This document shows, in pieces, positions 44,799 to 53,884 of a DNA stretch of 64,000 bases. The notes under the pieces are model-generated. The model worked only from the letters and a program-made list of their open reading frames with translations, had not been told where the DNA came from and did no database searches. Both the position numbers and the translations under genes were made by a program. Location of the stretch: the NCBI GenBank assembly GCA_035771165.1, contig JAWNZC010000470.1:1896001-1960000 (forward strand). The letters run 5' to 3'. Within the stretch, counting starts at the first letter, position 1. The number at the start of each line of letters is the position of its first letter. Source of the DNA: Paragorgia papillata (taxonomy: Eukaryota > Cnidaria > Anthozoa > Scleralcyonacea > Coralliidae).

Positions 44799-44889
44799 CT
44801 AACTTGTACGATTGGCCTCAGTTAAGAAATTCTCATACTCCTCGTCATAATCTTCTTCCAATGGACCAGGACCAGCATTATCTGCAGTT
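44799..44889 (-). CDS. Terminal exon of the unit-B gene, PAIP1-like acidic tail
   Basis: A 91-nt last exon (acceptor TTTATTTAG) encoding ADNAGPGPLEEDYDEEYENF and a short end before TAG at 44799-44801. Same length and layout as unit A. Substitutions keep the acidic/Tyr pattern (Y to D, A to E), as expected if the character of the tail is under selection, though the sample is small. In the five-exon model it ends the protein at residue 540. The proposed role is PABP binding, by resemblance to the PAIP1 C-terminus. Confidence 0.6.
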
Positions 44890-45365
44890 CTAAATAAAAT
44901 AAATACATTCAAACCAAACCAGCATTTACCAAATAATCAAAAATAAATAAAATAATCATAGGTTTGCATCTGGCTCCAAAAATGAAGCCAGCGGAGATGA
45001 CGAATTGGGAGTACCAAGATGCTACCACGGAAACTTTGTATGTTTTCGTAGCACGAAAAGAGCCACATTAAAAATATTTCTACCATTGGTATCAAACAAA
45101 GAACACTGTACAAGGTTTAGAAGCTTAGTTTTTGCTTTTGTTGGTATTATTAAGCAGTAAAACGTGTTATTCCGTAGTTTAGTTTACTCTGTCCGGTAAT
45201 CGATAAACTTGTCTACATCACAAAACTCGTAAAAATACAACAAAAACAGTCAATAACTTCATTATGAAACACTTTATGTCCCTTTGATAGTAAAATATAT
45301 CTTTACAAAGCCTTGAAGTATGTTAGTTGACGATTTCGAACTGTATTTGCTTGTATTTTCTTTCT
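44890..45365. other. Intron-like stretch
   Basis: Homology with unit A ends near 44955. No gene seen. Confidence 0.4.
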
Positions 45366-45673
45366 GTTCACAGAATAGAAATACAACCAGAAGTCCAACT
45401 CGCGTCGGAACCTTTGAAGTTTATGTCCTCGCGCATGTCGCCTCGCGCATCTTGATTCCTCGCCATCCTACGCAATCCTGGCAAGTTCCCCCGGCAGTTT
45501 GGACCTTCAAAAGGTTAAAACTACCGGGGGAATTTGCCAGGATTGCGTAGGAGGGCGTGGAACATTGCGTAGGATCGCGTCGGATGGCGTAAGATATCGC
45601 GCCTGTGCATTGAAGAAATGCGGACAAGTTGTCACTCGAGTTGGACTTCAGGTTGTATTTCTATTCTGTGAAC
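45366..45673. mobile_element. Double-palindrome MITE, GTTCACAGAATAGAAATACA ends
   Basis: Outer arms GTTCACAGAATAGAAATACA and complement, followed by AGTCCAACTCG on both sides. A separate inner pair (CTACGCAATCCTGGCAA against TTGCCAGGATTGCGTAG) surrounds the centre. Three ORFs over it are by-products of the symmetry. Confidence 0.85.
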
Positions 45674-47255
45674 CGGTCCCCCGCTTAACTCTCACTACTC
45701 TTAAGCCCGCAAAGAGTACTGGACAGGGTGTAGTAAGATGGCGGATTTGGCTTCAAAATTTTGACTGCTGCACAGTAGGAACGCGCTATCCAGTATATAT
45801 TTAACAGTTATACCATGAGCTCGAGTTGTATATGAGCTCATAGCCAACGAGGCGCTTCGCCGAGTTGGCTATTAGTTCGTATACAACGAGAGCGAATGGT
45901 ATAACTGTTTTATTATATAGCCAAGCACTGTACAAGAGGCAAAATTACAGCGAAATGTTTGAAACAACAAACTTCCGACATAGGCAACTAATACTTCCGC
46001 CATGCATAATGATGCATTCACATATAGTTTCTCGCTGAGCTGTTCGGTAAACAGCTTCGAAATGTTGTATAAATGAGTAATGTTGCTCGAAAGGCAAAAA
46101 ATGTGTTAAGCAGATCAACAAAAAAGATTAAAAGGTACCTTTATGAAGTCAAAAAGTGGGTCAGTTGTTTATAATAGCGTTGCTGTCGTGAAAAAGGTTT
46201 TGATTTAATGCAAAAATGAAACTGAAACACCTTCGGCAGTGAAACTAAATTACTTAGTTGGTTCTTTTTGAAAAAGAACATGCTTTTTACTACTCCAAAT
46301 GCTTATCTAAATAAAAAAAAGTCTCTTTACTGGTAATCTCATACGAAATGTGTGTTGTAAGGTTGATTTTAAAGTGAGTTTCTTTGTTTGACAACAAATT
46401 AATATCAACCCGTTAATTTAGTCGGGTTTTTGAAGTAAAAAGACGTAATTTTTAGGTGAATTTTACCATTTAACATGCTAAATTGTGTATTTGTTAATGT
46501 ATTTTTACACAATGTTGTTTTTTTATACATTGGTTTGAGGGTGTTGATGTTTTTCTGTATAAAAATCCGGCAATTTCAACTCTTTTTGGCAGTTTAAAAA
46601 AAAAACATGCCGCCATCTTGTTTTTCCTCTACTAGCAGGATATGAACTGATAGCCTGGTAGTAGGGAACCAATCAGATTACGTAAAAGCTCATATCCGAT
46701 AGCATGCTATATAATAAAAATAGATATCAGTGGTTTGTACAGGTTGGAGTCTCGGTGTTGGCATATCCTGATGAAACACTCCTCATCATGTATGATATAT
46801 TACATGCATCTCGAACATTAATAATTTATGAAATAATCAGCCAATAGCGGAGCGCACAATTCGAAACTCAGACAAATAAACCAAAATTTAATCTCGAGGG
46901 ATTTCCTTTTGTTGGAAATGCAAGAATAAATTATGAACTCAGGCAAACATGAATTCGACGTCATCTGTGCGCTTCGCTATTACAATAGTTCATTCAATCA
47001 CCTGATTAAAGTGGCTGAAGTTGGATAATCCAGTAAAACGCACTAAAATCGTATACCACCCAAGATATTAGATGAAAACCGGTGTTCATCTAATTCTTAA
47101 GACCTCGATTATCTATGCAAGATAAACAAGTTGGTGTATGAATAAATTTTACACTCTGTCATGAATAAAATCTCAGGAGTGTTTATTTTAATTGCACTTT
47201 CCATTCTCCAATTGAAATCGCTCGATTGAGATGCCATATCAACAACTTGTTTTTC
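45674..47255. other. Non-coding with nested inverted repeats
   Basis: Bases 45802-45908 are a hairpin (AACAGTTATACCAT arms). Bases 45907-46719 are bounded by TTTTATTATATAGC and GCTATATAATAAAA. Bases 46750-46800 hold half of the TGATGAAACACTCC palindrome. No genes. Confidence 0.55.
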
Positions 47256-48359
47256 GTGTTTCATCATAGGCAGCCCAAGCACTATCACGTACTGTCTGTT
47301 TATGATAGTAAGTATATTATATAATACGACAGACAGTACGTGATAGTGCTTGGGCTGCCTATGGTTTCATCAGGGGAAACATCATCACTCTCGCGCGTGC
47401 AGGCACGCGCGGAGGAGTTCCTCAAAAAACCGTGTTTTTTTCTCGTTTTGATTGCATCAAAGTGGAATCCTAACTCATTTAAGATTTCTAAGAGCATCTT
47501 GAACCAATTTTGGGGGTATAAAGAAGTTCTACAAGTGTGAGTAAAGACTTTAGTTTATTAAGTATTTCCTAACATTGCTGGAGCAGATTTTATTATAAAC
47601 GTTATTTTTCGCAAGCCCGTTAACTGGTTACGCTTGCGCACGCCACGTGGTTTGACGTCGTCATCAACGGTTAACGTACGCAACGAAATCCGCGCGTCAA
47701 CGATCTTCCATGTGTTACTACTTCAAACTTTGATTGTATACGTGTTTCGTGGAGCGTAAACTGGAACTGATGTACGTGTCTCAACTTTGGAAACTACAAA
47801 ACCTCCTGTTGGCCTTTCTACTTGTTTTCCTGTTTTTATTTCTCCCGATACTTCTGCAGCAACAAACTCCTTCAAAACTGCTAATTACTGATGAATCTAT
47901 ACCGATAACTATTCACGCCGAAACACTTCTCCGCTACCTATTTTTGTTACCCGTCTACGTATTAACGTCAAGTGACTTAAAGTAAAGTAAAAGTTATTAT
48001 TTAAGTGGGTTATTTAAATAACCTGGAAAAAAATTCTGAAACTAAATAAACTGGACATATTATGCCTTGAAATCCTTCATTCTACGATACCCATAAATTT
48101 CAAACGAATTTATGTAGTTGGTCTATTTCTAGTTTTTTATATTTATGTATTTTTAATTCCTACGGGGGAGCGCCTCTTGCATGGGTCCTCGAGGCCCGTT
48201 CGCGCTCTTTCCGTTTGGATATCTTCATATATATTGTAAAGTATCCAATAAAGTTGTTAAGAGGGGAATCCAAACACTCGAAAACAATAAACCATGCATT
48301 CAGCCTTTGGCCTCGTGTTTTCATCTGTTTTCTCGTGTTTGCATCCCCTGATGAAACAC
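47256..48359. mobile_element. Element with GTGTTTCATCAGGGG ends
   Basis: The left end GTGTTTCATCA..GGGG (split by a hairpin, 47265-47363) and right end CCCCTGATGAAACAC are inverted repeats, related to the palindrome at 23212. A plus-strand ORF of 83 codons (47734-47985) with a strongly hydrophobic stretch (LLLAFLLVFLFLFLPILL) lies inside; no family recognised. Confidence 0.6.
47265..47363. repeat. Perfect 35-bp-arm hairpin nested in the element's left end
   Basis: CATAGGCAGCCCAAGCACTA and its exact complement. The direct repeat GTTTCATCA on both sides is compatible with a 9-bp target duplication, which would restore the outer element's terminus. Confidence 0.85.
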
Positions 48360-48658
48360 CCAGAACTCTCTTTCTTTTAGATTATATCCCGACGAATCGA
48401 TTCCCTTTCCCCACAGTACAATTAAAATGCTAAAATTATATAACCTTATAGTCCTTCATCATTCATCTGTCCAGCCCTGGAGCTATCTCTTAGCCGAAGT
48501 CTCGCGCTCAGCGTGGATATAAACCCAGAATAAACCCAGAAATTTTCGCGCTAAAACTGGACGATCTACTGTATAAGCAAACTTTATTAAGCAGATATTA
48601 TCTGCTTAATAAAGTTTGCGATCAAACCAACCCAAAACAACAAGAATACGTAACTTAC
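48360..48658. other. Intron-like stretch
   Basis: A small hairpin TAAGCAGATATTATCTGCTTA occurs at 48590-48610; 48565-48658 matches unit A. No gene. Confidence 0.45.
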
Positions 48659-48776
48659 GCATATGGTTCATAATAACCATACTGTTCCATATACATTTGT
48701 CTATAAAATTCTTCAGAATATTGTTCGGACTCGCCTTCTGCCCCTTCGACATCGATTGCAAACTCGTTCCATCCTT
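48659..48776 (-). CDS. Exon 4 of the unit-B gene, acidic/Tyr-rich
   Basis: A 118-nt exon with acceptor AATTGGATTCTTAG and donor TGC|GTAAGT. Phase 1 in, phase 2 out; the incoming G plus AA makes a Glu codon. It encodes EGWNEFAIDVEGAEGESEQY, then Met/Tyr-rich sequence to EQYGYYEPYA. It is one codon shorter than the unit-A copy, an in-frame indel, with no stops. Predicted to be an acidic linker before the PABP-binding-like end. Confidence 0.6.
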
Positions 48777-48892
48777 CTAAGAATCCAATTGTATATAAAA
48801 GCACAATTATTATTGTTATTATTTAAACTTATTTCAAAAATGGTAATCGTTCAGTGCACTTAGAGGGGCCGTTTACGCGTAGTCTTCCAGAT

Positions 48893-49231
48893 ATAGCATG
48901 CATGGTTTCCATATAATCGCTACGATCGCCACGACCGCCGCAATCGCTCAAGAATCATGTCGCTGTTTCCATATGATCGCTAAGGCGGCCATGGTTGACC
49001 GCGGCCATTGTTTTAATGGTCCGCTGGGATGCATACTGATCGCCAAGATCGTTGAGATTGCAAAATCACCGTTTCCATATAAAACGCAACGATCGCCACG
49101 ACCACCGAGATAGAACATTTTCTCGATCGTAGCGATCGTAGCGTCAGTGGTTTCCATATGATCGCAGCGATGGCCGAGTTCATTTTTGAGCGAGTGGCGA
49201 TCGCAGCGATTATATGGAAACCAGCTAGGCT
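48893..49231. mobile_element. Element with GGTTTCCATATAATCGC ends, unit B copy
   Basis: The uninterrupted 339-bp form of the element at 29685-30385, full of inverted GCGATCG-containing words. Confidence 0.85.
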
Positions 49232-49834
49232 ATGAATAATTATTATTCATTTATTCTCCACCCGAATTCACTGTCCCACAATAATCATTCTTATTATATG
49301 AGACGCGTCACGTGCCGGTCAATAATTTTCCGTAATCGACCGGTCGATTACGGATTTTGGCAGACATGTTGTTTGCAACTAAACAATGGATGAAAACCGC
49401 AAAAATTTTGTGTATTCAATAACACGAGGACTAAATTATGTATGAGTGGGACGATGAGCAATCTGGCAGCGAGTTTTAGGATTCCGAAAGCGATGACAAC
49501 AAGAGCAACAACATTGAAAACGATGAGTCTATGTCACACGCTCGAGGTCACATTATTGACAAGGTAATGTAATATGTGTTGTTTCAAAATGCTATATAAT
49601 AAACCTCTTATTAACCTCGTCCGCTTGGTCATTACGGAAAAAGATCAGACCTCGGTCTTTTTGTACAGACTTCGCCCTACGGGCTCGGTCCGTACTGTCA
49701 AGACCTCGGTCTGATATTTTTCCGTAATGACCGCGCTCTCGGTTAATAAGAAGTTAGAAATCGAATAATCAATCAACTTATTTTCTAGATTGAAAGACCT
49801 ACCAACAAAGGTATAGACTAGCACAGTCACAAAC
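49232..49834. other. Intron with two inserted inverted-repeat elements
   Basis: Compared with the internal duplicate at 51630-51690, the stretch 49287-49756 is inserted. It is bounded at left by TTATTATATGAGACG and contains GACCGGTCGATTACGG palindromes. Its plus-strand segment near 49437-49565 reads acidic sequence (ESDDNKSNNIENDESMSHAR) up to a donor-like AAG|GTAATG, with frameshifts. A palindromic MITE (49613-49752, CTTATTAACC arms) follows. Confidence 0.5.
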
Positions 49835-50044
49835 CTTGCACAATTTTAGTTTGCTCATTGTTAAAAACAGCTGCAACTGCTGGTTTTTCATTGTCCTCCT
49901 GAACCATCTCTCCTGGTCTCCCCAGAGACTTATCATAACGACGTTTACCTCTTCCAGACCCAGTGCTCATCTTCATATTACTTTTGTTTTTCTCGCTTTC
50001 AGTTCCGTTGAAATTTGTTTCCTTAATACTGCTGCTTGAAACAT
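49835..50044 (-). CDS. Exon 3 of the unit-B gene, spacer
   Basis: A 210-nt symmetric exon (phase 1-1; acceptor TTTTCTTACAG, donor AAG|GTTTGT). It encodes VSSSSIKETNFNGTESEKNK, then MKMSTGSGRGKRRYDKSL, then an acidic part with FNNEQTKIVQ. It is almost identical to exon 2 (51752-51961), a tandem exon duplication inside unit B. Composition (Ser, Lys, Glu, Asn) suggests a disordered linker; GRGKRRYDK could act as a basic or RNA-contacting patch, which is speculation. Confidence 0.6.
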
Positions 50045-50179
50045 CTGTAAGAAAACGAAACATTGGATTATTGGAATAATTATTGTGGGACAGCGAACTC
50101 AGTGGAGAATAATGATATTATATATAGGTGCTACTCCAAGTGACAAACAATAACCTGAAATTGTTTGAAGTACCTCAGC

Positions 50180-50875
50180 CACTTTTAACGCATTGTGATC
50201 TCTTCGTACTTTAAACTCTCTTCCGAGAAGATACCTCTCAAAGTGTTCTGTCCCCCAGACTAACGCGAGTCGCGGTGTTTACTTTCGGTGTTGATTTTCG
50301 ATGGTCAGAAGACTTTCCAGTTAGTGCAAAGCTGTGCAAGATGCCTCGTCGAGACTGGCTGGACTTGCTTGGCTAACGCCAAGGCGTATAGTTCCCTTGA
50401 GTCTGAATGCACTGATGAATTGGTCAAGGACTTCGTCTTCAACAAACTACGGATCTTTACCTGGGTACGCTCGCGCTGTCAGTTAATTTCCCAGGTTATA
50501 GTCACCAAATCTACCAGGTTTTCTCCCTTCTGCCGTTTTCTTTGACGAAACGCTAATTTGTAAGCGACCCTTTCTTGTGGTGGTGTCATTTTTTATCCAG
50601 AGCATCCAGAAACTTCTTGTACCTTGTTTTCTCTTCCTCGCTCAGGGTGACATATACTGCTTGAGCTCGATCCCTCAGCGAAACTGCTAGGTATTGACAA
50701 CATTGCTTTTCATTCCACTCGTTTATCTCGGCACATAATTGGAAATGGTTTATCCATTCTTCCATGCATGACCCATCCTTGTTTACATCTGGTTTTGCCC
50801 TTGAGTTTACTGCTGGTTTTATCTTTGCTACGGACGTTGACCTTTCTGCCATTTCGTCTTCGAATTAGCACGGGC
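50180..50875 (-). pseudogene. LTR-retrotransposon chimera: gag joined to RNase H, copy 2
   Basis: The ATG at 50852 opens gag: MAERSTSVAKIKPAVNSRAK, then EEWINHFQLCAEINEWNEKQ and SLRDRAQAVYVTLSEEEK. After frameshifts near 50585 the gag C-terminal region follows (50460-50380). Next, the same joint as in copy 1 leads to RNase H sequence (LVWGTEHFERYLLGREFKV, about 50270-50190). Protease and RT are absent. The gag N-terminal 88 codons are open here, whereas copy 1 lost part of them. Ty3/gypsy-like by pattern. Non-functional. Confidence 0.75.
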
Positions 50876-51087
50876 TGCACGGCATGTCACAGAAATTGTT
50901 TCGAACTCTCTAATATCGATCGGAACCCTCGATCAAATAACAACCAGATAAGTGTATTTAGTTTATTTCTGTATGTTATAAGCAATATTTAGCTTTTTCA
51001 CAAATGTAAAATTTCGAATACAGATATACGTTCTATCAAAACATTTCCGAGCTTATTTTGCAGGCGGGAACGCTGTCTTGCAGGTCA

Positions 51088-51165
51088 TTGCATGACCGTG
51101 ATCTCCGGCGCGTGGTCATGCAGCAGCTGACACTCATCGAATATAGCATCAGTGGATTCAGGTAT
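51088..51165 (+). other. SAADTH-type exon-like module, unit B copy 1
   Basis: CATGACCGTGATCTCCGG opens the module; the bases CAGCAGCTGACACTCATCGA and a donor CAG|GTATG follow. It has small insertions relative to the copies at 31430 and 52238. Confidence 0.35.
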
Positions 51166-51351
51166 GTGGTTTTTTTTTATATTATCAGATTTATCAGACG
51201 GCATGTGGACACATCGCTTGACTTTGGCATATACTTTGGAAAGTCAAATATATCAGTACTGACTTCATATTCGTCTTGCGACTTTACAATAATATGCTAT
51301 TTACTAATTTCCAATACTAGTACGAGTTGCAGTATAAACGGCAACATAAAC

Positions 51352-51751
51352 ATCCACCGTTTTACGTGTTTGCTTGGTTATACGTTTTAATTGTTAGGGC
51401 GTTGGTGAACTTGGTCACATTAGCCAATCAGATTTTTCTGATCCCACGATGTACCAACTGAGTTACAGGTCAAGTTGGGAGCTGAAGGTCGAATGATAGT
51501 ACTTAGGCTATTTGATAGGGTATCGGACTAGTAAACCGAAGGTCACGGGCCCGGTTGATCGAATCCCGGGCCAAGTAGAGTTTTATTTATTTGTCCGGTA
51601 TGGTTCGTCACTCGGAGTAACACCTTATACTTATTATTCTCCACCCGAATTCACTGTCCCACAATAATCATTCGAAATCGAATAATCAATCAACTTATTT
51701 TCTAGATTGAAAGACCTACCAACAAAGATATAGACTAGCACAATCACAAAC
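51352..51751. other. Non-coding; two tRNA-like fragments
   Basis: Bases 51503-51575 (plus) resemble the 3' two thirds of a tRNA: an anticodon-arm-like TCGGACTAGTAAACCGA and a T-arm-like GGTTGATCGAATCCCGG. Bases 51441-51470 on the minus strand resemble a 5' half with an A box (GTAACTCAGTTGG). Neither is a complete tRNA; they are more likely tRNA pseudogenes or SINE heads. Bases 51620-51751 duplicate the intron next to the spacer exon. Confidence 0.4.
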
Positions 51752-51961
51752 CTTGCACAATTTTAGTTTGCTCATTGTTAAAAACAGCTGCAACTGCTGG
51801 TTTTTCATTGTCCTGCTGAACCATCTCTCCTGCTTTCTTCAGAGGCTTATCATAACGACGTTTACCTCTTCCAGACCCAGTGCTCATCTTCATATTACTT
51901 TTGTTTTTCTCGCTTTCAGTTCCGTTTAAATTTGTTTCCTTAATACTGCTGCTTGAAACAT
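51752..51961 (-). CDS. Exon 2 of the unit-B gene, spacer
   Basis: A 210-nt exon, phase 1-1, between acceptor TTTTCTTACAG and donor AAG|GTTTGT. The G left by the TRIM exon donor plus AT gives GAT (Asp), followed by VSSSSIKETNLNGTESEKNK, GSGRGKRRYDKPLKKAGEMV and a C-terminal FNNEQTKIVQ. No domain. It is nearly identical to exon 3. The nearest upstream coding exon is the TRIM exon, 6.4 kb away. If the PAIP1-like gene is separate, its own first exon must lie in 51962-58408, where I found none. Confidence 0.6.
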
Positions 51962-52792
51962 CTGTAAGAAAACGAAACATTGGATTATTGGAATAATTAT
52001 TGTGGGAATTAGCATAGGCTGCACGGCGTGCCACAGAAATCGTTTCGAACTGTCTAATATTGATCGGAACCCTCGATCAAATAACAACCAGATAAGTGTA
52101 TTTTATTTATTTCTGTATGTTATAAGCAATATTTAGCTTTTTCACAAATGTAAAATTTCGAATACAGATATACGTTTTATCAAAACATTTCAGAGGTTAT
52201 TTTGCAGGCGGGAACGCTGTCTTGCAGGTCATTGCATGACCGTGATCTCCGGTGCGTGGTCAGCAGCTGACACTCATCGATTACCATCAGTGGATTCAGG
52301 TATGTTTTTTTTTTATATTATCAGATTTATCAGACGGCATGTGGACACGTCGCTCGATTTTGGCATACTTTGGAAAGTCAAATATATCAGTACTGACTTC
52401 ATTTTCGTCTTTCGAGTTTCGACTTTACAATAATATGCTATTTAATTTACTAATTTCCAATACTAGTATACGAGTTGCAGCATCGATAGGACTGACTCGT
52501 CTTAAAATTCAATCATCAAACGTCAAAAATTTTTCTATAAAATGTTTGAATGCGGGTATCGTTGCATCACGCTTTATTGTTATTAAATTTTGTCTTGTGT
52601 CCGTGAGTTTGCGAGGACGCTGCATGAACATTACCAAAATCGTCAAGAAGATAAAAGGGTTGTAATCGTAAAACTTATTAAGATTCCCGCTATTTATAAA
52701 TTTAAGAGTATTTTACCTACTCTAAAACTTGTCAATAGAACATGAGCGCCCTGATTTCAACTGATGTTATATACTGTTACATCAGCTCACCC
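51962..52792. other. Intron-like; SAADTH module copy at 52238-52300
   Basis: Bases 52010-52450 duplicate 50870-51340 within unit B, and 52230-52792 match unit A (31430-31989). A plus-strand frame of 137 codons (52252-52665) is interrupted in unit A and is not called. Confidence 0.5.
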
Positions 52793-53123
52793 CACTGATC
52801 TCGAAATAAAACTGGATAGTGCAAGCCAACCTATTGTCCACTGGTTCATAAAATGAAGCCAGCTAAACAAAAGAAATCCGTAATTACTAAGGGACCAAAC
52901 ATGCTGAAAAATGTCTTTATGTCTTCTTAAAACGTCTTCTGTACCAAAAAAGACTATTGAACTATATTTTCTTTCAAAGATTCAGCATCTCATTCAACAA
53001 AATGTTTATATCGGTGCCAGAATACGCTAGAAAGACCATCACTTGGTCCCTTAGTAATGGGTGACTTCCGGCTTCATTTTGTAAACAATAGATGCTTAAT
53101 CCAGTTTTATTTCGAGATCAGTG
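52793..53123. mobile_element. hAT-like MITE, CACTGATCTCGAAATAAAAC ends, unit B only
   Basis: Ends CACTGATCTCGAAATAAAAC and complement. Perfect 8-bp duplication GCTCACCC (52785-52792, 53124-53131). Unit A has one GCTCACCC at 31981. No ORF. Confidence 0.95.
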
Positions 53124-53148
53124 GCTCACCCTCGATCAGGGCGCTTAT

Positions 53149-53524
53149 CAACCTCGTACCCAGGGCCATTTGTAAGGGAACTGGGCCAAGATGGCGGGAA
53201 CAAATGGCCCTGGTAGAGGCTAGGCTATCTCAGCCTCTGATTGGTCAAGAGCTTATGGCGTAAATCAGACGGTTTGATTTTGTATTTTTTTTAAATTGTA
53301 TTTGTATCAGGTTGCTCCTGCACACGACACGGAAAATTATATTTTAAACCATGCAATAATTAGGTGTAATTATAAGGTATAATTACTGTGTAAAGAACTG
53401 AGTTCTAGTTAATAAAATGCGCAATATACTGCGCATTTTGAGCTAGCCTCCACCTTTTCCCGCCATTTTGTTTTATTCGCCATCTTGGCCCAGTTCCCTA
53501 CAAATGGCCCTGGGTACGAGGTTG
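53149..53524. mobile_element. Mutator-like MITE, family M1, unit B orthologue
   Basis: Same insertion as 32003-32385 (same 9-bp duplication GGCGCTTAT/GACGCTTAT at 53140-53148 and 53525-53533), inherited by both units. Confidence 0.9.
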
Positions 53525-53671
53525 GACGCTTATATACTGGGCGGTGAAACGGCAATGGGAAAGCTGATCGACGTGTGATGCGGAAGTGGACTGGCAGGAG
53601 CGTGCTTTTCAGCCAAATTCCATAAAGAAATCGATTTTTTGGCTACCGATAAATTATATTGCTGCCGAGCG

Positions 53672-53884
53672 TGGCAAGGGTTTTGACAGGATATACACAC
53701 AACAGCTTTTTCACGTGGTGCTAGTTCCGATTTGTCCTGCGTGGTCTCCCCCCCCCCCCGTGACCCCCCTGAATGCGAACAGAAAAACTCCAAAATCGAG
53801 ATTTCGTTGACTATACATATGCTGTGATCATCGAACCATATCGAACTAGGCAACCCATGTCAAGATTAGTGAGCTGCCTCGCTA
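53672..53884. repeat. Segment inverted relative to unit A
   Basis: Reverse complement of 32532-32743; the flanking GCTGCCGAGCG and GACAAGTTATAGTAACTT (AAGCGATAAGTTATAG in A) are in the same orientation in both units. Confidence 0.85.

Noticed and set aside
45320..45804. Three overlapping ORFs on both strands
   Set aside because: They arise from the double palindrome at 45366-45673.
51503..51575. Functional tRNA gene
   Set aside because: The D arm and acceptor stem do not form; at most a tRNA-derived fragment.
52252..52665. 137-codon plus-strand ORF ending MNITKIVKKIKGL
   Set aside because: Unit A carries frameshifts across the same DNA, and the ORF runs through a splice donor.
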